In this document: positions 36,751-48,452 of the stretch, in pieces
How positions within the stretch are numbered: the stretch's first letter is position 1
Layout: every line of letters begins with the position of its first letter
Source: Streptomyces sp. CA-210063
GTDB lineage: Bacteria; Actinomycetota; Actinomycetes; Streptomycetales; Streptomycetaceae
DNA: 64,000 nucleotides
NCBI RefSeq assembly: GCF_024612015.1
Contig: NZ_CP102512.1
Span: 2,976,001-3,040,000, forward strand
Reading direction: 5' to 3'
The notes under the pieces: model-generated
Told to the model about the DNA's origin: nothing
Database searches by the model: none
The model's input: the letters and a program-made list of their open reading frames with translations, nothing else
Position numbers and translations under genes: made by a program

Positions 36751-38243
36751 AGCGACGGAGCCTCCTCGAGAAGCGGGTGCCCCCACTTTTCCACGAAGGC
36801 GGCCTCGACGGCGGCGCCGACCTTGTAAAGACGGTCGTCCTTCAGTGCCGGGGCGATGATCTGGAGCCCGACCGGCAGCCCGTCCTCCGGCGCGAGGCCG
36901 CAGGGCAGGGACATCGCGGCGTTGCCCGCGAGGTTGGTCGGGATGGTGCAGAGGTCCGCCAGGTACATCGCCATCGGGTCGTCGGCGCGCTCGCCGATCG
37001 GGAAGGCGGTGGTCGGCGTCGTCGGCGAGACGATGACGTCGACCTTCTCGAACGACTTCTCGAAGTCGCGCGTGATGAGCGTACGGACCTTCTGGGCGCT
37101 GCCGTAGTACGCGTCGTAGTAGCCGGAGCTGAGCGCGTACGTGCCGAGCATGATGCGGCGCTTCACCTCGGGACCGAAGCCCGCCTCACGGGTGAGGGAG
37201 GTGACGTCCTCGGCGGAGCGGGTGCCGTCGTCGCCGGTGCGCAGGCCGTAGCGCAGCCCGTCGAAGCGGGCGAGGTTCGACGAACACTCGCTCGGTGCGA
37301 TCAGGTAGTACGCGGCCAGCGCCAGGTCGAACGACGGGCAGTCCAGCTCGACGATCTCGGCGCCCAGCTCCTTCAGGAGCGCGACCGACTCGTCGAACCG
37401 CTGGAGCACACCGGCCTGGTAGCCCTCACCGCGGAACTGCTTGACGACACCGACGCGCATCCCGGCGACACTGCCGTTGCGGGCGGCCTCGACGACCGGC
37501 GGGACCGGGGCGTCGATGGACGTGGAGTCGAGCGGGTCGTGCCCGGCGATGACCTCGTGGAGGAGCGCCGCGTCCAGGACCGTACGGGCGCAGGGGCCGC
37601 CCTGGTCGAGGCTGCTGCTGAACGCCACCATGCCGTAGCGGGAGACCGCGCCGTACGTCGGCTTGACGCCCACCGTGCCGGTGACGGCGGCCGGCTGGCG
37701 GATGGAACCGCCGGTGTCGGTGCCGATGGCGAGGGGCGCCTGGTAGGAGGCGAGCGAGGCGGAGGAACCGCCGCCGGAGCCGCCCGGGATCCGGGTGAGG
37801 TCCCACGGGTTGCCGGTCGGGCCGTACGCGCTGTTCTCGGTGGAGGACCCCATGGCGAACTCGTCCATGTTGGTCTTGCCGAGGATGACGACGTCGGCGT
37901 CCTTCAGCTTCTTGGTGACGGTGGCGTCGTACGGCGGGATCCAGCCCTCCAGGATCTTCGACCCCACGGTGGTCGGAACCCCGACCGTGGTGAAGATGTC
38001 CTTGAGCGCGAGCGGGACACCGGCGAGCGGCCCGAGCTTCTCGCCCTTGGCCTTCTTCTCGTCGACGGCACGGGCCTGGGCGAGGGCGCCCTCGCGGTCG
38101 ACGTGGAGGAAGGCGTGCACCTTCTCGTCGACGGCCTCGATCCGGGCCAGGTGGGCCTCGGTGACCTCTACGGCGGTGAGTTCACCGGACGCGATCTTCG
38201 CGGCGATCTCCGCCGCGGTGAGCTTGATGATGCTGTCGGTCAT
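36747..38243 (-). CDS. gatA: Aspartyl/glutamyl-tRNA amidotransferase subunit A
   Basis: A 498-residue amidase-signature enzyme that releases ammonia from glutamine or asparagine for the GatCAB reaction. The Ser-cisSer-Lys triad is visible: Lys in [10 protein letters not shown] (about 78), the cis-Ser and the nucleophile Ser in [13 protein letters not shown] to [12 protein letters not shown] (about 155-180). Length and order match other GatA proteins. It starts with ATG at 38243, 7 bp after gatC, and its stop overlaps the start of the small membrane gene. Confidence 0.97.
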   Translation of the reverse strand: MTDSIIKLTAAEIAAKIASGELTAVEVTEAHLARIEAVDEKVHAFLHVDREGALAQARAVDEKKAKGEKLGPLAGVPLALKDIFTTVGVPTTVGSKILEGWIPPYDATVTKKLKDADVVILGKTNMDEFAMGSSTENSAYGPTGNPWDLTRIPGGSGGGSSASLASYQAPLAIGTDTGGSIRQPAAVTGTVGVKPTYGAVSRYGMVAFSSSLDQGGPCARTVLDAALLHEVIAGHDPLDSTSIDAPVPPVVEAARNGSVAGMRVGVVKQFRGEGYQAGVLQRFDESVALLKELGAEIVELDCPSFDLALAAYYLIAPSECSSNLARFDGLRYGLRTGDDGTRSAEDVTSLTREAGFGPEVKRRIMLGTYALSSGYYDAYYGSAQKVRTLITRDFEKSFEKVDVIVSPTTPTTAFPIGERADDPMAMYLADLCTIPTNLAGNAAMSLPCGLAPEDGLPVGLQIIAPALKDDRLYKVGAAVEAAFVEKWGHPLLEEAPSL

Positions 38244-38250
38244 GACGTGA

Positions 38251-38547
38251 TCAGTCCTCCCCCAGGATCTGCGGCACCTTGAAACGCTGCTGCTCCTGGG
38301 CCGGGGCGGCGGAAAGCGCCTGCTCGGGGGTGAGCGACGGACGGACCTCGTCCGCGCGCATGACGTTCGTCAGCGGCAGCGGGTGCGAGGTCGGAGGTAC
38401 GTCTTGGTCGGCGACCTCGCTGACGCGGGCGACCGCGCCGATGATGTCGTCCAGCTGGCCTGCGAAGTGTTCGAGCTCTTCGGGCTTCAGCTCCAGACGC
38501 GCCAGCCGGGCGAGGTGGGCGACCTCCTCGCGCGTAATGCCAGGCAT
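38251..38547 (-). CDS. gatC: Aspartyl/glutamyl-tRNA amidotransferase subunit C
   Basis: A 98-residue subunit that wraps around and stabilises GatA and GatB. It begins with [21 protein letters not shown] and ends with the conserved [13 protein letters not shown] at 38547 is chosen because the protein then starts MPGITREEV as in homologues. First gene of the gat operon; gatA begins 7 bp after the stop. The upstream 316 bp hold a copy of the nested palindromic element near rmdB. Confidence 0.96.
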   Translation of the reverse strand: MPGITREEVAHLARLARLELKPEELEHFAGQLDDIIGAVARVSEVADQDVPPTSHPLPLTNVMRADEVRPSLTPEQALSAAPAQEQQRFKVPQILGED

Positions 38548-38685
38548 GCAGCGATCCTCTGGGGTGAGTGTGTGTGGTTTGGCGCCAATCCTATGGGGCG
38601 CGCGCCGCTCGCTGCGCCGCCGGGCCGGGCGCCTCATGGCTCGGGACGCCTGTGATCGGGCGACTGCGGGTGATTCGTGGTTGCT

Positions 38686-38857
38686 CGCGCACTTCCCCGC
38701 GCCCCTGAAAAGCCGTGGCTGCGCCCCGTGCTTCTTCTTTCAGGGGCGCGGGGAACTGCGCGACCAGCCCCCACCCACCCGCAGCCGAAAAACGCACGCG
38801 ACGGGGGTCGAAGGGGCGCAGCCCCTGGGGATGGGACGGGTAGGGGCGGCGGGGGCG
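38686..38857. repeat. Nested palindromic element, copy 3
   Basis: Inner arms at 38686-38707 and 38741-38762 (one mismatch) are followed by the right outer arm (38803-38857), which ends six bases before the rmdB stop. The left outer arm is missing. It fills most of the gap between the gatC start and the end of rmdB. Confidence 0.8.
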
Positions 38858-38863
38858 AGGAAA

Positions 38864-41227
38864 CTACTCGTCGGCCGTCGCCGCAGGCAACGCCGCAGCC
38901 GGCCGCTGCCACCCCCGTGACCCCCGCGCCCGCAGCCACGCCGTGGTCTCCTCCGGCGGCATAGCGGCAGCGACCAGCCACCCCTGCACCGCATCACACC
39001 CCAGATCCCGCAACCGCTCCCACGTCTCGTCGTCCTCGACCCCCTCCGCGACGACGAGCAGCCCGAGCGAATGCGCGAGATCGACCGTGCAGCGCACGAT
39101 CTCCGCGTCCTCGTTGTCGATCGCCAGCCGAGCCACGAACGACCGGTCGATCTTCAGCTCGCTCACCGGCAGCCGCCGCAGATGCACGAGCGACGAATAT
39201 CCCGTCCCGAAGTCGTCGAGCGACATCTTCACCCCGTGCCCGGTCAGCCCGGCAAGGGTGTCCGCGGCCCGCTGGGGGTCTTCGAGCAGCACATGCTCGG
39301 TTATCTCCAACTGCAACGCCCCGGCGGGCACCCCATGGCGGGCGAGCCGCGCGGCCACCGCCCCGGCGAAGCCGGGCGTATGCACATCGCGCGGGGACAC
39401 GTTCACGGCGACCGGGACGTGCAGTCCCTGCGCCCGCCACCGCGCCACCTGACCGAGCGCCGTCTCCAGCACGTACTCCGTCAGATGCGGCATCAGCCCG
39501 GACGACTCGGCGATCGCTATGAACTCGTCCGGCGGCACCTTCCCCCGCTCGGGATGCACCCACCGCACCAGCGCCTCGAGGCCCGCGACCTGCCCGTCGA
39601 AGCGGACCTTCGGCTGGTAGTGCAGCTCGACCTCCTGCGCGTCCAGCGCACGCCGCAGATCGCCGAGGAGACCGAGCCGGTCCGGTGTGTTCGAGTCCCG
39701 CTTGGACTCGTAGACCTCGACGCCCGTCCGGTCCACCTTCGCCTGGTACATCGCCACGTCCGCGCGCCGCAGCAGCCCCTCCGCGTCGAGCGCGTGGTCG
39801 GGGAAGACGGCGAGCCCGGCGCTGGCCTCCAGGACGAGGGTGAGCCCGTCGAGGTCGAGCGGTGAGCCGAGCGCGGCGACGAGATTGCGGGCGACGCGCG
39901 AAGCGGACGTCGTGGAGTCGGCGACGGGCAGCAGTACGGCGAACTCGTCACCGCCGAGCCGTGCGGCCTCCGCTCCGCGCGGCAGGGCGACCCGCAGCCG
40001 ATCCGCTATCTGCAACAGCAGTCGGTCGCCCGCGAGATGCCCGAGCGTGTCATTGACAGACCTGAAGCGGTCGAGGTCGATCAGCATCAGTGCCGACCTC
40101 GCCCCGATGCGTTCGGCGTCGTCCAGGGCGGTCCAGGTCCGTTCCAGCAGCCACTGCCGGTTCGGCAGTCCGGTGAGCGGGTCGCGCAGCTGCTCCTCGG
40201 CCCGGGCGCGGGCTATCCACAGGGTGGAGTCCAGCGCGATGAGGGGGATCGCGAAGAGCGGCAGCAGCAGGGGCTGGGCGGTGGCGACGACACAGACGAG
40301 CGGCGCGATGCCGAGCAGCGCGACGGCGACGAGCCCCTGTCTGACCAGGGCCGTACGCGCGACGGTGGGGAGACCGCCGCGCGGCGCGGCCAGATACCAG
40401 AGCAGGGCGCGGCTGACCACGAGATAGGCGATGGCGACCAGCGCCACCTGGGGCGCCGAATAGAGGTTCCAGTACTCCGGGTCCCAGGGCCGCTCCACCG
40501 AGGGGACCCGGCCGAAGACCCTCAGAACGAGCGCGGCGGCGCCGATGCCGAGGATGTCGACCGCGCCGTGCAGCACGCCCTGCCGCCAGCGGCCCCGGCG
40601 GGCGATGCCGACGAGGACGACGACGGTGAGGCTGACCATCCCGGCGGCCACCCAGCCGTACAGCAGCAGGACGGCGAGGGTGAGGGCGGCGCCGGAGCCG
40701 GTGCCGCCCCACCAGCGGGCGCGGCCCATGGCGACGAGATGGCCGACGATGATGCCGGTCAGCAGGGCGAGGGACCAGCCGACGGCTCCGGACGGGAAGA
40801 GCGCGTGCTGCCCGGCGAACGCCCGGTAGAAGCCGGCGCCCAGGATGGCGCCCGCGAGGCCCACGATCACGGCGGGCAGCGCGGGCCAGGACATGTGCCG
40901 CTCGGCGTCGTGCTCCGGCAGTTCGTGTCCGCGGCCCTCACTGAGCGCGCCCGTGAGGGAAGGGGCGCCGCCCGTGCCGACCGCCGTGCCGGCGGTGAGC
41001 TGTGCCGGGCCCGGTACGAGGGGTCCGCGTGCGCTCGCGCCCGCACGGCCCGTCGGCCGGCCTGTCCCGACCCTGGAGTCCGCCGTCGTCTCCTGCCCGG
41101 GACCCCGCTCTCGGCTTCCCTCGAACGGGCGTCCCCCCATGAGCAGGGAGCGCCCCCGTCGCCAGGCCCCGGACACCCGGCGCAGGCGCAGCCGTGAGTC
41201 CGGGGCGACGCTCTCGGTCGGTTCCAT
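38864..41227 (-). CDS. rmdB: c-di-GMP phosphodiesterase with GGDEF and EAL domains
   Basis: A 787-residue membrane protein. Residues 1-110 are Gly/Arg-rich. Hydrophobic segments lie at about 115-345. The GGDEF domain is at about 355-515 and EAL at about 530-775. RLGGDEF is intact but the I-site position reads RGAE, not RxxD. All EAL signatures are intact: LEALVRW, NVSPRD, LEITEH, DDFGTGYSSL, KIDRSF and AEGVE. ATG at 41227 has GAGAGGGACGGG just upstream. A GGDEF/EAL gene next to ligA matches S. coelicolor RmdB (SCO5495), an active phosphodiesterase affecting aerial development; that identity is from memory of the neighbourhood. It should lower c-di-GMP and delay or release sporulation control through BldD. 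Confidence 0.92.
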   Translation of the reverse strand: MEPTESVAPDSRLRLRRVSGAWRRGRSLLMGGRPFEGSRERGPGQETTADSRVGTGRPTGRAGASARGPLVPGPAQLTAGTAVGTGGAPSLTGALSEGRGHELPEHDAERHMSWPALPAVIVGLAGAILGAGFYRAFAGQHALFPSGAVGWSLALLTGIIVGHLVAMGRARWWGGTGSGAALTLAVLLLYGWVAAGMVSLTVVVLVGIARRGRWRQGVLHGAVDILGIGAAALVLRVFGRVPSVERPWDPEYWNLYSAPQVALVAIAYLVVSRALLWYLAAPRGGLPTVARTALVRQGLVAVALLGIAPLVCVVATAQPLLLPLFAIPLIALDSTLWIARARAEEQLRDPLTGLPNRQWLLERTWTALDDAERIGARSALMLIDLDRFRSVNDTLGHLAGDRLLLQIADRLRVALPRGAEAARLGGDEFAVLLPVADSTTSASRVARNLVAALGSPLDLDGLTLVLEASAGLAVFPDHALDAEGLLRRADVAMYQAKVDRTGVEVYESKRDSNTPDRLGLLGDLRRALDAQEVELHYQPKVRFDGQVAGLEALVRWVHPERGKVPPDEFIAIAESSGLMPHLTEYVLETALGQVARWRAQGLHVPVAVNVSPRDVHTPGFAGAVAARLARHGVPAGALQLEITEHVLLEDPQRAADTLAGLTGHGVKMSLDDFGTGYSSLVHLRRLPVSELKIDRSFVARLAIDNEDAEIVRCTVDLAHSLGLLVVAEGVEDDETWERLRDLGCDAVQGWLVAAAMPPEETTAWLRARGSRGWQRPAAALPAATADE
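41105..41140. repeat. Degenerate copy of the 42-bp repeat in the rmdB 5' end
   Basis: CGCTCTCGGCTTCCCTCGAA followed by CGGGCGTCCCCCCAT resembles the repeat at 22179 and 52185, with several changes. It codes for the Gly/Arg-rich N-terminal stretch of RmdB. Confidence 0.5.
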
Positions 41228-41406
41228 TCCCGTCCCTCTCACAGCCGGCGGTGCCCGCGCCACGCGGCCCGTCGCTCCCGACAACCCTCAACGGCGCCGC
41301 GTCCGAAAACCCACCACGCGTCCGGGCACGGCAGGCGCACACCTCAACAGTAGGCCGCACAAGGCTTCCACGGGCAGCGGTCGACGTCGGTTGCCCGAAT
41401 GCGACC

Positions 41407-41446
41407 GGCCACCCGTATGCATCTGGTATGCGCCGAACGGGTGGCC
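41407..41446 (-). terminator. Hairpin after ligA
   Basis: GGCCACCCGT (41407-41416) pairs perfectly with ACGGGTGGCC (41437-41446) across a 20-base loop that itself holds TATGC/GCATA. It begins 9 bp after the ligA stop. No T-run follows. Confidence 0.7.
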
Positions 41447-41454
41447 TTCAACCC

Positions 41455-43683
<2,229 letters not shown>

Positions 43684-44730
43684 TTACTCTGGGTTGTCCG
43701 CGAGAGATCTCGCCGCCTTGACGCAGTGGGCGAGCGCCCGGCGCGCGTACGCCGGGGAGACCCCCGCGAGCCCGCACGTCGGAGTGACCGTGACCGCCTC
43801 CGCGAGAAGCCCCGGATGCAGCCCCAGCCTGCGCCACAGCGTCCTGACACCCATGACGCTACCGGCAGGGTCTGACAACGGGTCCTCCGTGGTCGGCACG
43901 ACACCGGCCAACAGCTTCGTGCCCCCTTCCACCGCTTCCCCGATCGTGTCGTCGTCACGCTCGGTGAGCAACGAGAAGTCGAAGGAGATGCCGGTGGCAC
44001 CGGCGCGGCGGAGGAGCGCGAAGGGGACGTCGGGGGCGCAGGAGTGCACGACGACCGCGCTCTGTGGGGTGTCGCCCTCTGTGGTCTCCCCCTTCGGGGC
44101 GTGCACCCCGATGACGTCCCGGAGCGTGGACTCGACGAGCTGACGGTCGACGGCGCGGTGGGTCCGGTAGCCGCTCGCGCTCTTCACCTGCCCGCGCAGG
44201 ACGTCCATGAGGGACGGCTCGTCGAGCTGGAGCACGATCCGGGCGCCGGGTACGCGTCGCTGCACCTCGGCGAGGTGCTGGCGCAGCCCCTCGGCGAGCG
44301 AGCCGGCGAGGTCCCGGCAGGCACCGGGGTCGGAGAGGACCGCCTCACCGTTCCTCAGCTCCAGCGCGGTGGCGAGGGTCCACGGTCCGACGGCCTGCAC
44401 CTTCAGCGGGCCCTCGTACCCCTGGGTGAACTCCTCCAGCGCGTCCAGGTCCTCGCCCAGCCACGACCTGGACCGCTTGGTGTCCCGCCCCGGCCGGTCC
44501 CCGAGCCGCCATCCGCTGGGCTCCACGCGCGCGTACAGCTCGACCAGCATCCCTGCGGTTCTGCCGATCATGTCGGCGCCGGGGCCCCTGGCGGGGAGTT
44601 CGGGCAGATACGGCATCCCCGTCTCCGGCCCCTCGAACGTCCCGGTGACGGTCTTGGCGGCCTCTCGGGCGTCGCCGCCGGGCAGGGAACCGATGCCGGT
44701 GGCGGGGCCGAAGCTGAAGTTTTCGTTCAC
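43684..44730 (-). CDS. Short MetE-like (cobalamin-independent methionine synthase core) protein
   Basis: A 348-residue protein corresponding to the C-terminal half of MetE. TGIGSLPGGDAREAA starts the barrel, VLQLDEPSL is the substrate region, and the zinc ligands appear as His and Cys in VVHSCAPDVP and Cys in TPTCGLAG. The N-terminal half of full MetE, needed for polyglutamyl-folate binding, is absent. Short relatives in other organisms take the methyl group from other donors; the donor here is unknown. It starts with GTG at 44730 and is followed 15 bp later by ligA. No cobalamin or SAM riboswitch was seen upstream. Confidence 0.85.
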   Translation of the reverse strand: MNENFSFGPATGIGSLPGGDAREAAKTVTGTFEGPETGMPYLPELPARGPGADMIGRTAGMLVELYARVEPSGWRLGDRPGRDTKRSRSWLGEDLDALEEFTQGYEGPLKVQAVGPWTLATALELRNGEAVLSDPGACRDLAGSLAEGLRQHLAEVQRRVPGARIVLQLDEPSLMDVLRGQVKSASGYRTHRAVDRQLVESTLRDVIGVHAPKGETTEGDTPQSAVVVHSCAPDVPFALLRRAGATGISFDFSLLTERDDDTIGEAVEGGTKLLAGVVPTTEDPLSDPAGSVMGVRTLWRRLGLHPGLLAEAVTVTPTCGLAGVSPAYARRALAHCVKAARSLADNPE

Positions 44731-44750
44731 GTTCCGAAGCCTACGTTTTC

Positions 44751-44955
44751 CGCCCCCGCCGCCCCTACCCGTCCCATCCCAGGGGCTCCGCCCCTTCGAC
44801 CCCGGGGCCGTGTGTTGTCTGCGGGTGGGTGGGGGCTGGTCGCGCAGTTCCCCGCGCCCCTAAAGGACACGGCCCTGCGGGCCGAAAAGCACGGGGCGCA
44901 GTCCCTGCTTTTCAGGAGCGCGGGGAACTGCGCGACCAGCCCCCACCCACCCGCA
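44751..44955. repeat. Nested palindromic element, copy 4 (longest inner arms)
   Basis: Inner arms 44821-44857 and 44918-44954 are a perfect 37-bp inverted repeat, including GTGGGTGGGGGCTGGTCGCG. The loop holds a second hairpin, GAAAAGCA...TGCTTTT. The left outer arm (44751-44804) is present and the right one is missing. It lies between the SDR stop and the MetE-like start. Confidence 0.85.
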
Positions 44956-44984
44956 CCCGCCGACCCACAGGCGCACCCGAGCTC

Positions 44985-45677
44985 CTAGGCGCTCCCGGGC
45001 CGGACCGTCAGGTCGTTCACTTCCGCGTCCCTGGGCAGATCCAGCGCCATGAGAATCGTCGTCGCGACGGACTCGGGGGCGATCCATCGAGACGCGTCGT
45101 ACTCCTTGCCCTCCTGCTGGTGCACCTTGGCCTGCATGGGGCTGGCGGTGCGGCCGGGGTACACCGTGGTGACCCGCACCCCGTTCCCGTGCTCCTCCCA
45201 CCGCAGCGAGTCCGCCAACGCCTTGAGGCCGTGCTTGGAGGCGGCGTAGGCGGACCAGTCGGCGTGGGCGTTGAGGCCGGCGCCGGAGTTGACGAACACC
45301 ACGTGCCCCCGCGTGGCCCGGAGTTGGGGCAGGAAGTGGCGGGTCAGCTCGGCGGGGGCGACGAGGTTGACATTGAGCTGGTGGCGCCAGGTCTTGGGCG
45401 TCAGCTCGCCGACCGGGCCGAGGTCGACCACCCCCGCGATGTGCAGCAAGGAGTCCACCCGGTCGGGCAGGGTCTGGTGGGAGAAGGCCCAGGAGAGCTT
45501 GTCCGGGTCGGCCAGGTCGCCGACCAGCGTCTTCGCCCCCGGGAACGCCGCCGCCAGTTCCTTCGCCCGCCCCGCGTCGCGCGCGTGCAGCACGAGGTCG
45601 TCCCCGCGCTCGTGCAGCCGTCGGGCGACGGCCGCGCCGATGCCGGAACCCGCCCCGGTGATCACATGAGTAGCCAT
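44985..45677 (-). CDS. Short-chain dehydrogenase/reductase (SDR)
   Basis: A 230-residue classical SDR. The cofactor loop TGAGSGIG is at residues 7-14, an Asp in GDLADPDKL sits near 55, the catalytic Ser is in VFVNSGAG (about 131), and Tyr and Lys are in YAASKHG (about 144 and 148). The length matches small actinobacterial SDRs of unknown substrate. ATG at 45677. It is leftward, 40 bp after the LOG-family gene, so a shared transcript is likely. Confidence 0.92.
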   Translation of the reverse strand: MATHVITGAGSGIGAAVARRLHERGDDLVLHARDAGRAKELAAAFPGAKTLVGDLADPDKLSWAFSHQTLPDRVDSLLHIAGVVDLGPVGELTPKTWRHQLNVNLVAPAELTRHFLPQLRATRGHVVFVNSGAGLNAHADWSAYAASKHGLKALADSLRWEEHGNGVRVTTVYPGRTASPMQAKVHQQEGKEYDASRWIAPESVATTILMALDLPRDAEVNDLTVRPGSA

Positions 45678-45717
45678 ACCGTCATGCTCGCATCACCGTG
45701 GCGGGACGAAAAACAGC

Positions 45718-46257
45718 TCACGCCACGCCGCGACTCTCCTCCAGATATGCCATCGCCCCCACCGGCTCCTCCGCGAAGAAGACCAGGTCGGTGAGGGGGC
45801 GGGGCAGGAAACCCTCGTCCTCCATGCGCCGGAACTGCTCCTTCAGGCCGTCGTAGAAGCCGGCGGTGTTGAGGAGCACGACCGGCTTGTCGGTGTGGCC
45901 GTGCTTCTTCAGTTCCAGGATCTCGGTCGCCTCGTCGAGCGTGCCGGTCCCGCCGACCATGACGACGACCGCGTCGGCCTTCTCCAGGAGCAGCCTCTTG
46001 CGCTCGGCGAGGTCCCGGGCAATCACCATCTCGTCCGTACCCGGTCGCGCCTTGGCCGCCAGGAACTCGACCGAGACACCCAGCAGCCGGCCGCCCGCCT
46101 CCTGCACACCATCGGCGACCACCTTCATCAGCCCGACGTCCGAACCGCCCCACACCAGGGTGTGCCCGCCCTTGCCGATCAGCTTGGCGAAATCCCGCGC
46201 GGGGCGTGTGTAACGGTCGGCGAGATCGGCGGCGGAGAGGAAGACGCAGATGTTCAT
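45718..46257 (-). CDS. LOG family protein (cytokinin-riboside phosphorylase type)
   Basis: A 179-residue protein of the LOG/YvdD family (formerly called lysine decarboxylase). The Rossmann-like fold is visible with LVWGGSDVGLM, VSVEFLAA, AERKRLLLEKADAVVVMVGG and GGTGTLDEATEIL. The usual PGGxGTxxE reads VGGTGTLDE, and the first Gly triplet reads GGSDVG rather than GGG, so substrate binding may differ from canonical nucleotide phosphoribohydrolases. Family members cleave nucleoside 5'-monophosphates to free bases. ATG at 46257 is 9 bp after the methyltransferase stop. Confidence 0.85.
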   Translation of the reverse strand: MNICVFLSAADLADRYTRPARDFAKLIGKGGHTLVWGGSDVGLMKVVADGVQEAGGRLLGVSVEFLAAKARPGTDEMVIARDLAERKRLLLEKADAVVVMVGGTGTLDEATEILELKKHGHTDKPVVLLNTAGFYDGLKEQFRRMEDEGFLPRPLTDLVFFAEEPVGAMAYLEESRGVA

Positions 46258-46266
46258 GGGTCCACG

Positions 46267-47139
46267 TTAGGGGGCGCCACCGACATCGGGGCCCTCTTGC
46301 CCACCGGCTTCCCGCCCCGCGGCCACCGTCACCCGGATCTTCGACTGGAGGTGCGGCAGTTCCTCCCAGTCGTCCATGAAGCGGGCGGACAGGCCGTGTC
46401 TCCGGGCGAGTTCGAACAGGGTCTCGGTCCGGTAGTAGAAGTCCTCATGGAGCACCTGGTGTTCCGGACCCTCGGTGCGGCCGAACGTGAAGTCGAAGAA
46501 GCCGCCGGGGGCCAGGACACGGCCCACATGTGCGAGGCACTGCTCGATGACGTGCGGCGGGGAGTGGGAGAACACGCTGTGCGCGTGGACGACGTCGAAG
46601 TGGCCGGCGGGCAGGAAGGCGAACGTGAGGTCGGCGACGAGCGCCAGATGAGGGAGCTTGAATTGCAAACCCTCTCGCGCGAGGGTGCGCTGGGCCTCCA
46701 TGAGGATGGCCGGCGAGATGTCGATCCCGTAGTAGTTACCGACGTCCAGGTGGTCGATGAACAGCCGCCCGGCCCGCAGGTTCCCGCAGCCGATCTCCAG
46801 CATCCGGTGCCGGGGCTCCAGACCGTGCCGCAGGAGGTAGTCGAACTGCATCCGTCCGATGCGTTCCCACTTCTCCACGGAGGGGTTGTGCCCGACCGCG
46901 GCCTCGGGGCTGCGTGCGGTGTCGGCGGCCATGACGGCCCGGTAGTACGCGATGTGGTCGCGGTGCTTCAGCTGCAGCCACGTGTCCCGCACCACCCGCT
47001 GGGCGTGCGCGGGCACGCGCTTGGGATGGCGCAGGGCGTAACGCATCCGGTGCGTGAGACTCCGACGGTTTCGGGACGGGTCTCGGGACGGGTCTCGGGA
47101 CGGGTTTCCGGCCTGTCCGGACGGATCCGTGGCTGTCAT
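46267..47139 (-). CDS. SAM-dependent methyltransferase
   Basis: A 290-residue class I methyltransferase. The SAM loop LEIGCGNLRAG is at about 114-124, followed by YYGIDISP (acidic loop) and VHAHSVFSH with LAPGGFFDFTFG. The N-terminal 100 residues hold a helical region with LKHRDHIAYYRAVMAAD. Residues 13-24 are a short RDPS repeat from a 12-bp DNA repeat. The substrate is unknown. First of a leftward trio with the LOG protein and the SDR, spaced by 9 and 40 bp. Confidence 0.88.
   Translation of the reverse strand: MTATDPSGQAGNPSRDPSRDPSRNRRSLTHRMRYALRHPKRVPAHAQRVVRDTWLQLKHRDHIAYYRAVMAADTARSPEAAVGHNPSVEKWERIGRMQFDYLLRHGLEPRHRMLEIGCGNLRAGRLFIDHLDVGNYYGIDISPAILMEAQRTLAREGLQFKLPHLALVADLTFAFLPAGHFDVVHAHSVFSHSPPHVIEQCLAHVGRVLAPGGFFDFTFGRTEGPEHQVLHEDFYYRTETLFELARRHGLSARFMDDWEELPHLQSKIRVTVAAGREAGGQEGPDVGGAP
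47071..47106. repeat. 12-bp tandem repeat in the methyltransferase 5' end
   Basis: Three units of TCGGGACGGGTC (47071, 47083, 47095) code on the minus strand for three RDPS/RDPS/RNP-like tetrapeptides. Units stay in frame. Confidence 0.8.
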
Positions 47140-47261
47140 GACAACCTCCTACGTCCCCCTGCGGCCGCTACGGCCTCCTGGAAGAGCTCGAGAGCTCACC
47201 AGCAGCCTGCGCCGCGCACGCGAAGACGGCTACCCGGGGAGGGACGATCGGGGCCATGGCC

Positions 47262-48392
47262 CTACGCGACTCCCATCCGCGCGCGCGTGGTCGACGCGAT
47301 CGTCGCCGAGCCCACGACGCGTGTGTCGTCGTACAGGACGATCGCCTGGCCGGGAGCGACGCCGCGGACCGGCTCGGTGAAGCGGACCTGGAGTTCGCCG
47401 TCGACCAGCTCCGCACGGACCTCCGTCTCGCCGCCGTGGGCGCGGAGCTGGGCGGTGTAGGTGCCGGGGCCGGTGGGGGCCGCGCCGCACCAGCGGGGCT
47501 TGATCGCGGTCAGGGCGTCGACGTCGAGGGCGGCGGCCGGGCCGACCGTCACCGTGTTGTTGACCGGGGAGATGTCGAGGACGTAGCGCGGCTTGCCGTC
47601 GGGGGCGGGCGTGCCGATGCGGAGGCCCTTGCGCTGGCCGATGGTGTAGCCGTAGGCGCCCTCGTGGGTGCCGAGCTTCGCCCCCGACTCGTCGACGATG
47701 TCGCCCTCCGCCTTGCCGAGGCGGCCGGCGAGGAAGCCCTGGGTGTCGCCGTCGGCGATGAAGCAGATGTCGTGGGAGTCGGGCTTCTTGGCGACCGCGA
47801 GGCCCCGGCGCTCGGCCTCGGCGCGGATCTCGTCCTTGGTGGTGACGGTGTCGCCGAGGGGGAACATGGCGTGGGCGAGCTGCCTGTCGTCGAGCACGCC
47901 GAGGACGTACGACTGGTCCTTGGCCATGTCGGAGGCGCGGTGCAGCTCGCGCGTGCCGTCGTCCTTGACGATCACCTGGGCGTAGTGGCCCGTGCAGACG
48001 GCGTCGAAGCCGAGGGCGAGGGCCTTGTCGAGCAGGGCCGCGAACTTGATCTTCTCGTTGCAGCGCAGGCAGGGGTTCGGGGTGCGTCCGGCCTCGTACT
48101 CGGCGATGAAGTCCTCGACGACGTCCTCGCGGAAGCGCTCGGCGAGGTCCCACACGTAGAAGGGGATGCCGATGACGTCGGCGGCGCGGCGGGCGTCCCG
48201 GGAGTCCTCGATCGTGCAGCAGCCGCGCGCCCCGGTCCGGAAGGACTGCGGGTTCGCGGACAGGGCCAGATGGACGCCCGTCACGTCGTGCCCGGCTTCC
48301 GCCGCGCGGGCGGCGGCCACGGCGGAGTCGACCCCGCCGGACATGGCGGCGAGGACACGGAGGGGGCGGGGGCGCTGCGAGATCTCAGTCAT
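47262..48392 (-). CDS. mnmA: tRNA-specific 2-thiouridylase
   Basis: A 376-residue enzyme that thiolates uridine 34 of tRNA for Glu, Gln and Lys. The PP-loop [11 protein letters not shown] lies at 18-28. The first catalytic Cys is in [12 protein letters not shown] (about 110) and the second in [10 protein letters not shown] (about 211). Family stretches [14 protein letters not shown] and [12 protein letters not shown] follow. ATG at 48392 has GGAGGGG seven bases upstream. Sulfur would come from a cysteine desulfurase such as the one coded at 50862. Its 5' end faces the divergent amidase. Confidence 0.97.
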   Translation of the reverse strand: MTEISQRPRPLRVLAAMSGGVDSAVAAARAAEAGHDVTGVHLALSANPQSFRTGARGCCTIEDSRDARRAADVIGIPFYVWDLAERFREDVVEDFIAEYEAGRTPNPCLRCNEKIKFAALLDKALALGFDAVCTGHYAQVIVKDDGTRELHRASDMAKDQSYVLGVLDDRQLAHAMFPLGDTVTTKDEIRAEAERRGLAVAKKPDSHDICFIADGDTQGFLAGRLGKAEGDIVDESGAKLGTHEGAYGYTIGQRKGLRIGTPAPDGKPRYVLDISPVNNTVTVGPAAALDVDALTAIKPRWCGAAPTGPGTYTAQLRAHGGETEVRAELVDGELQVRFTEPVRGVAPGQAIVLYDDTRVVGSATIASTTRARMGVA

Positions 48393-48452
48393 AACCCCTC
48401 CAGGGTACGGGGCGCCGGGAACCGGAGCCCGCGAGTATCCGTTGACGATCTC

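Noticed and set aside
38251..38637. Longer gatC starting at 38637
   Set aside because: The extra 30 residues are Arg-rich and unlike GatC; ATG at 38547 gives the conserved start.
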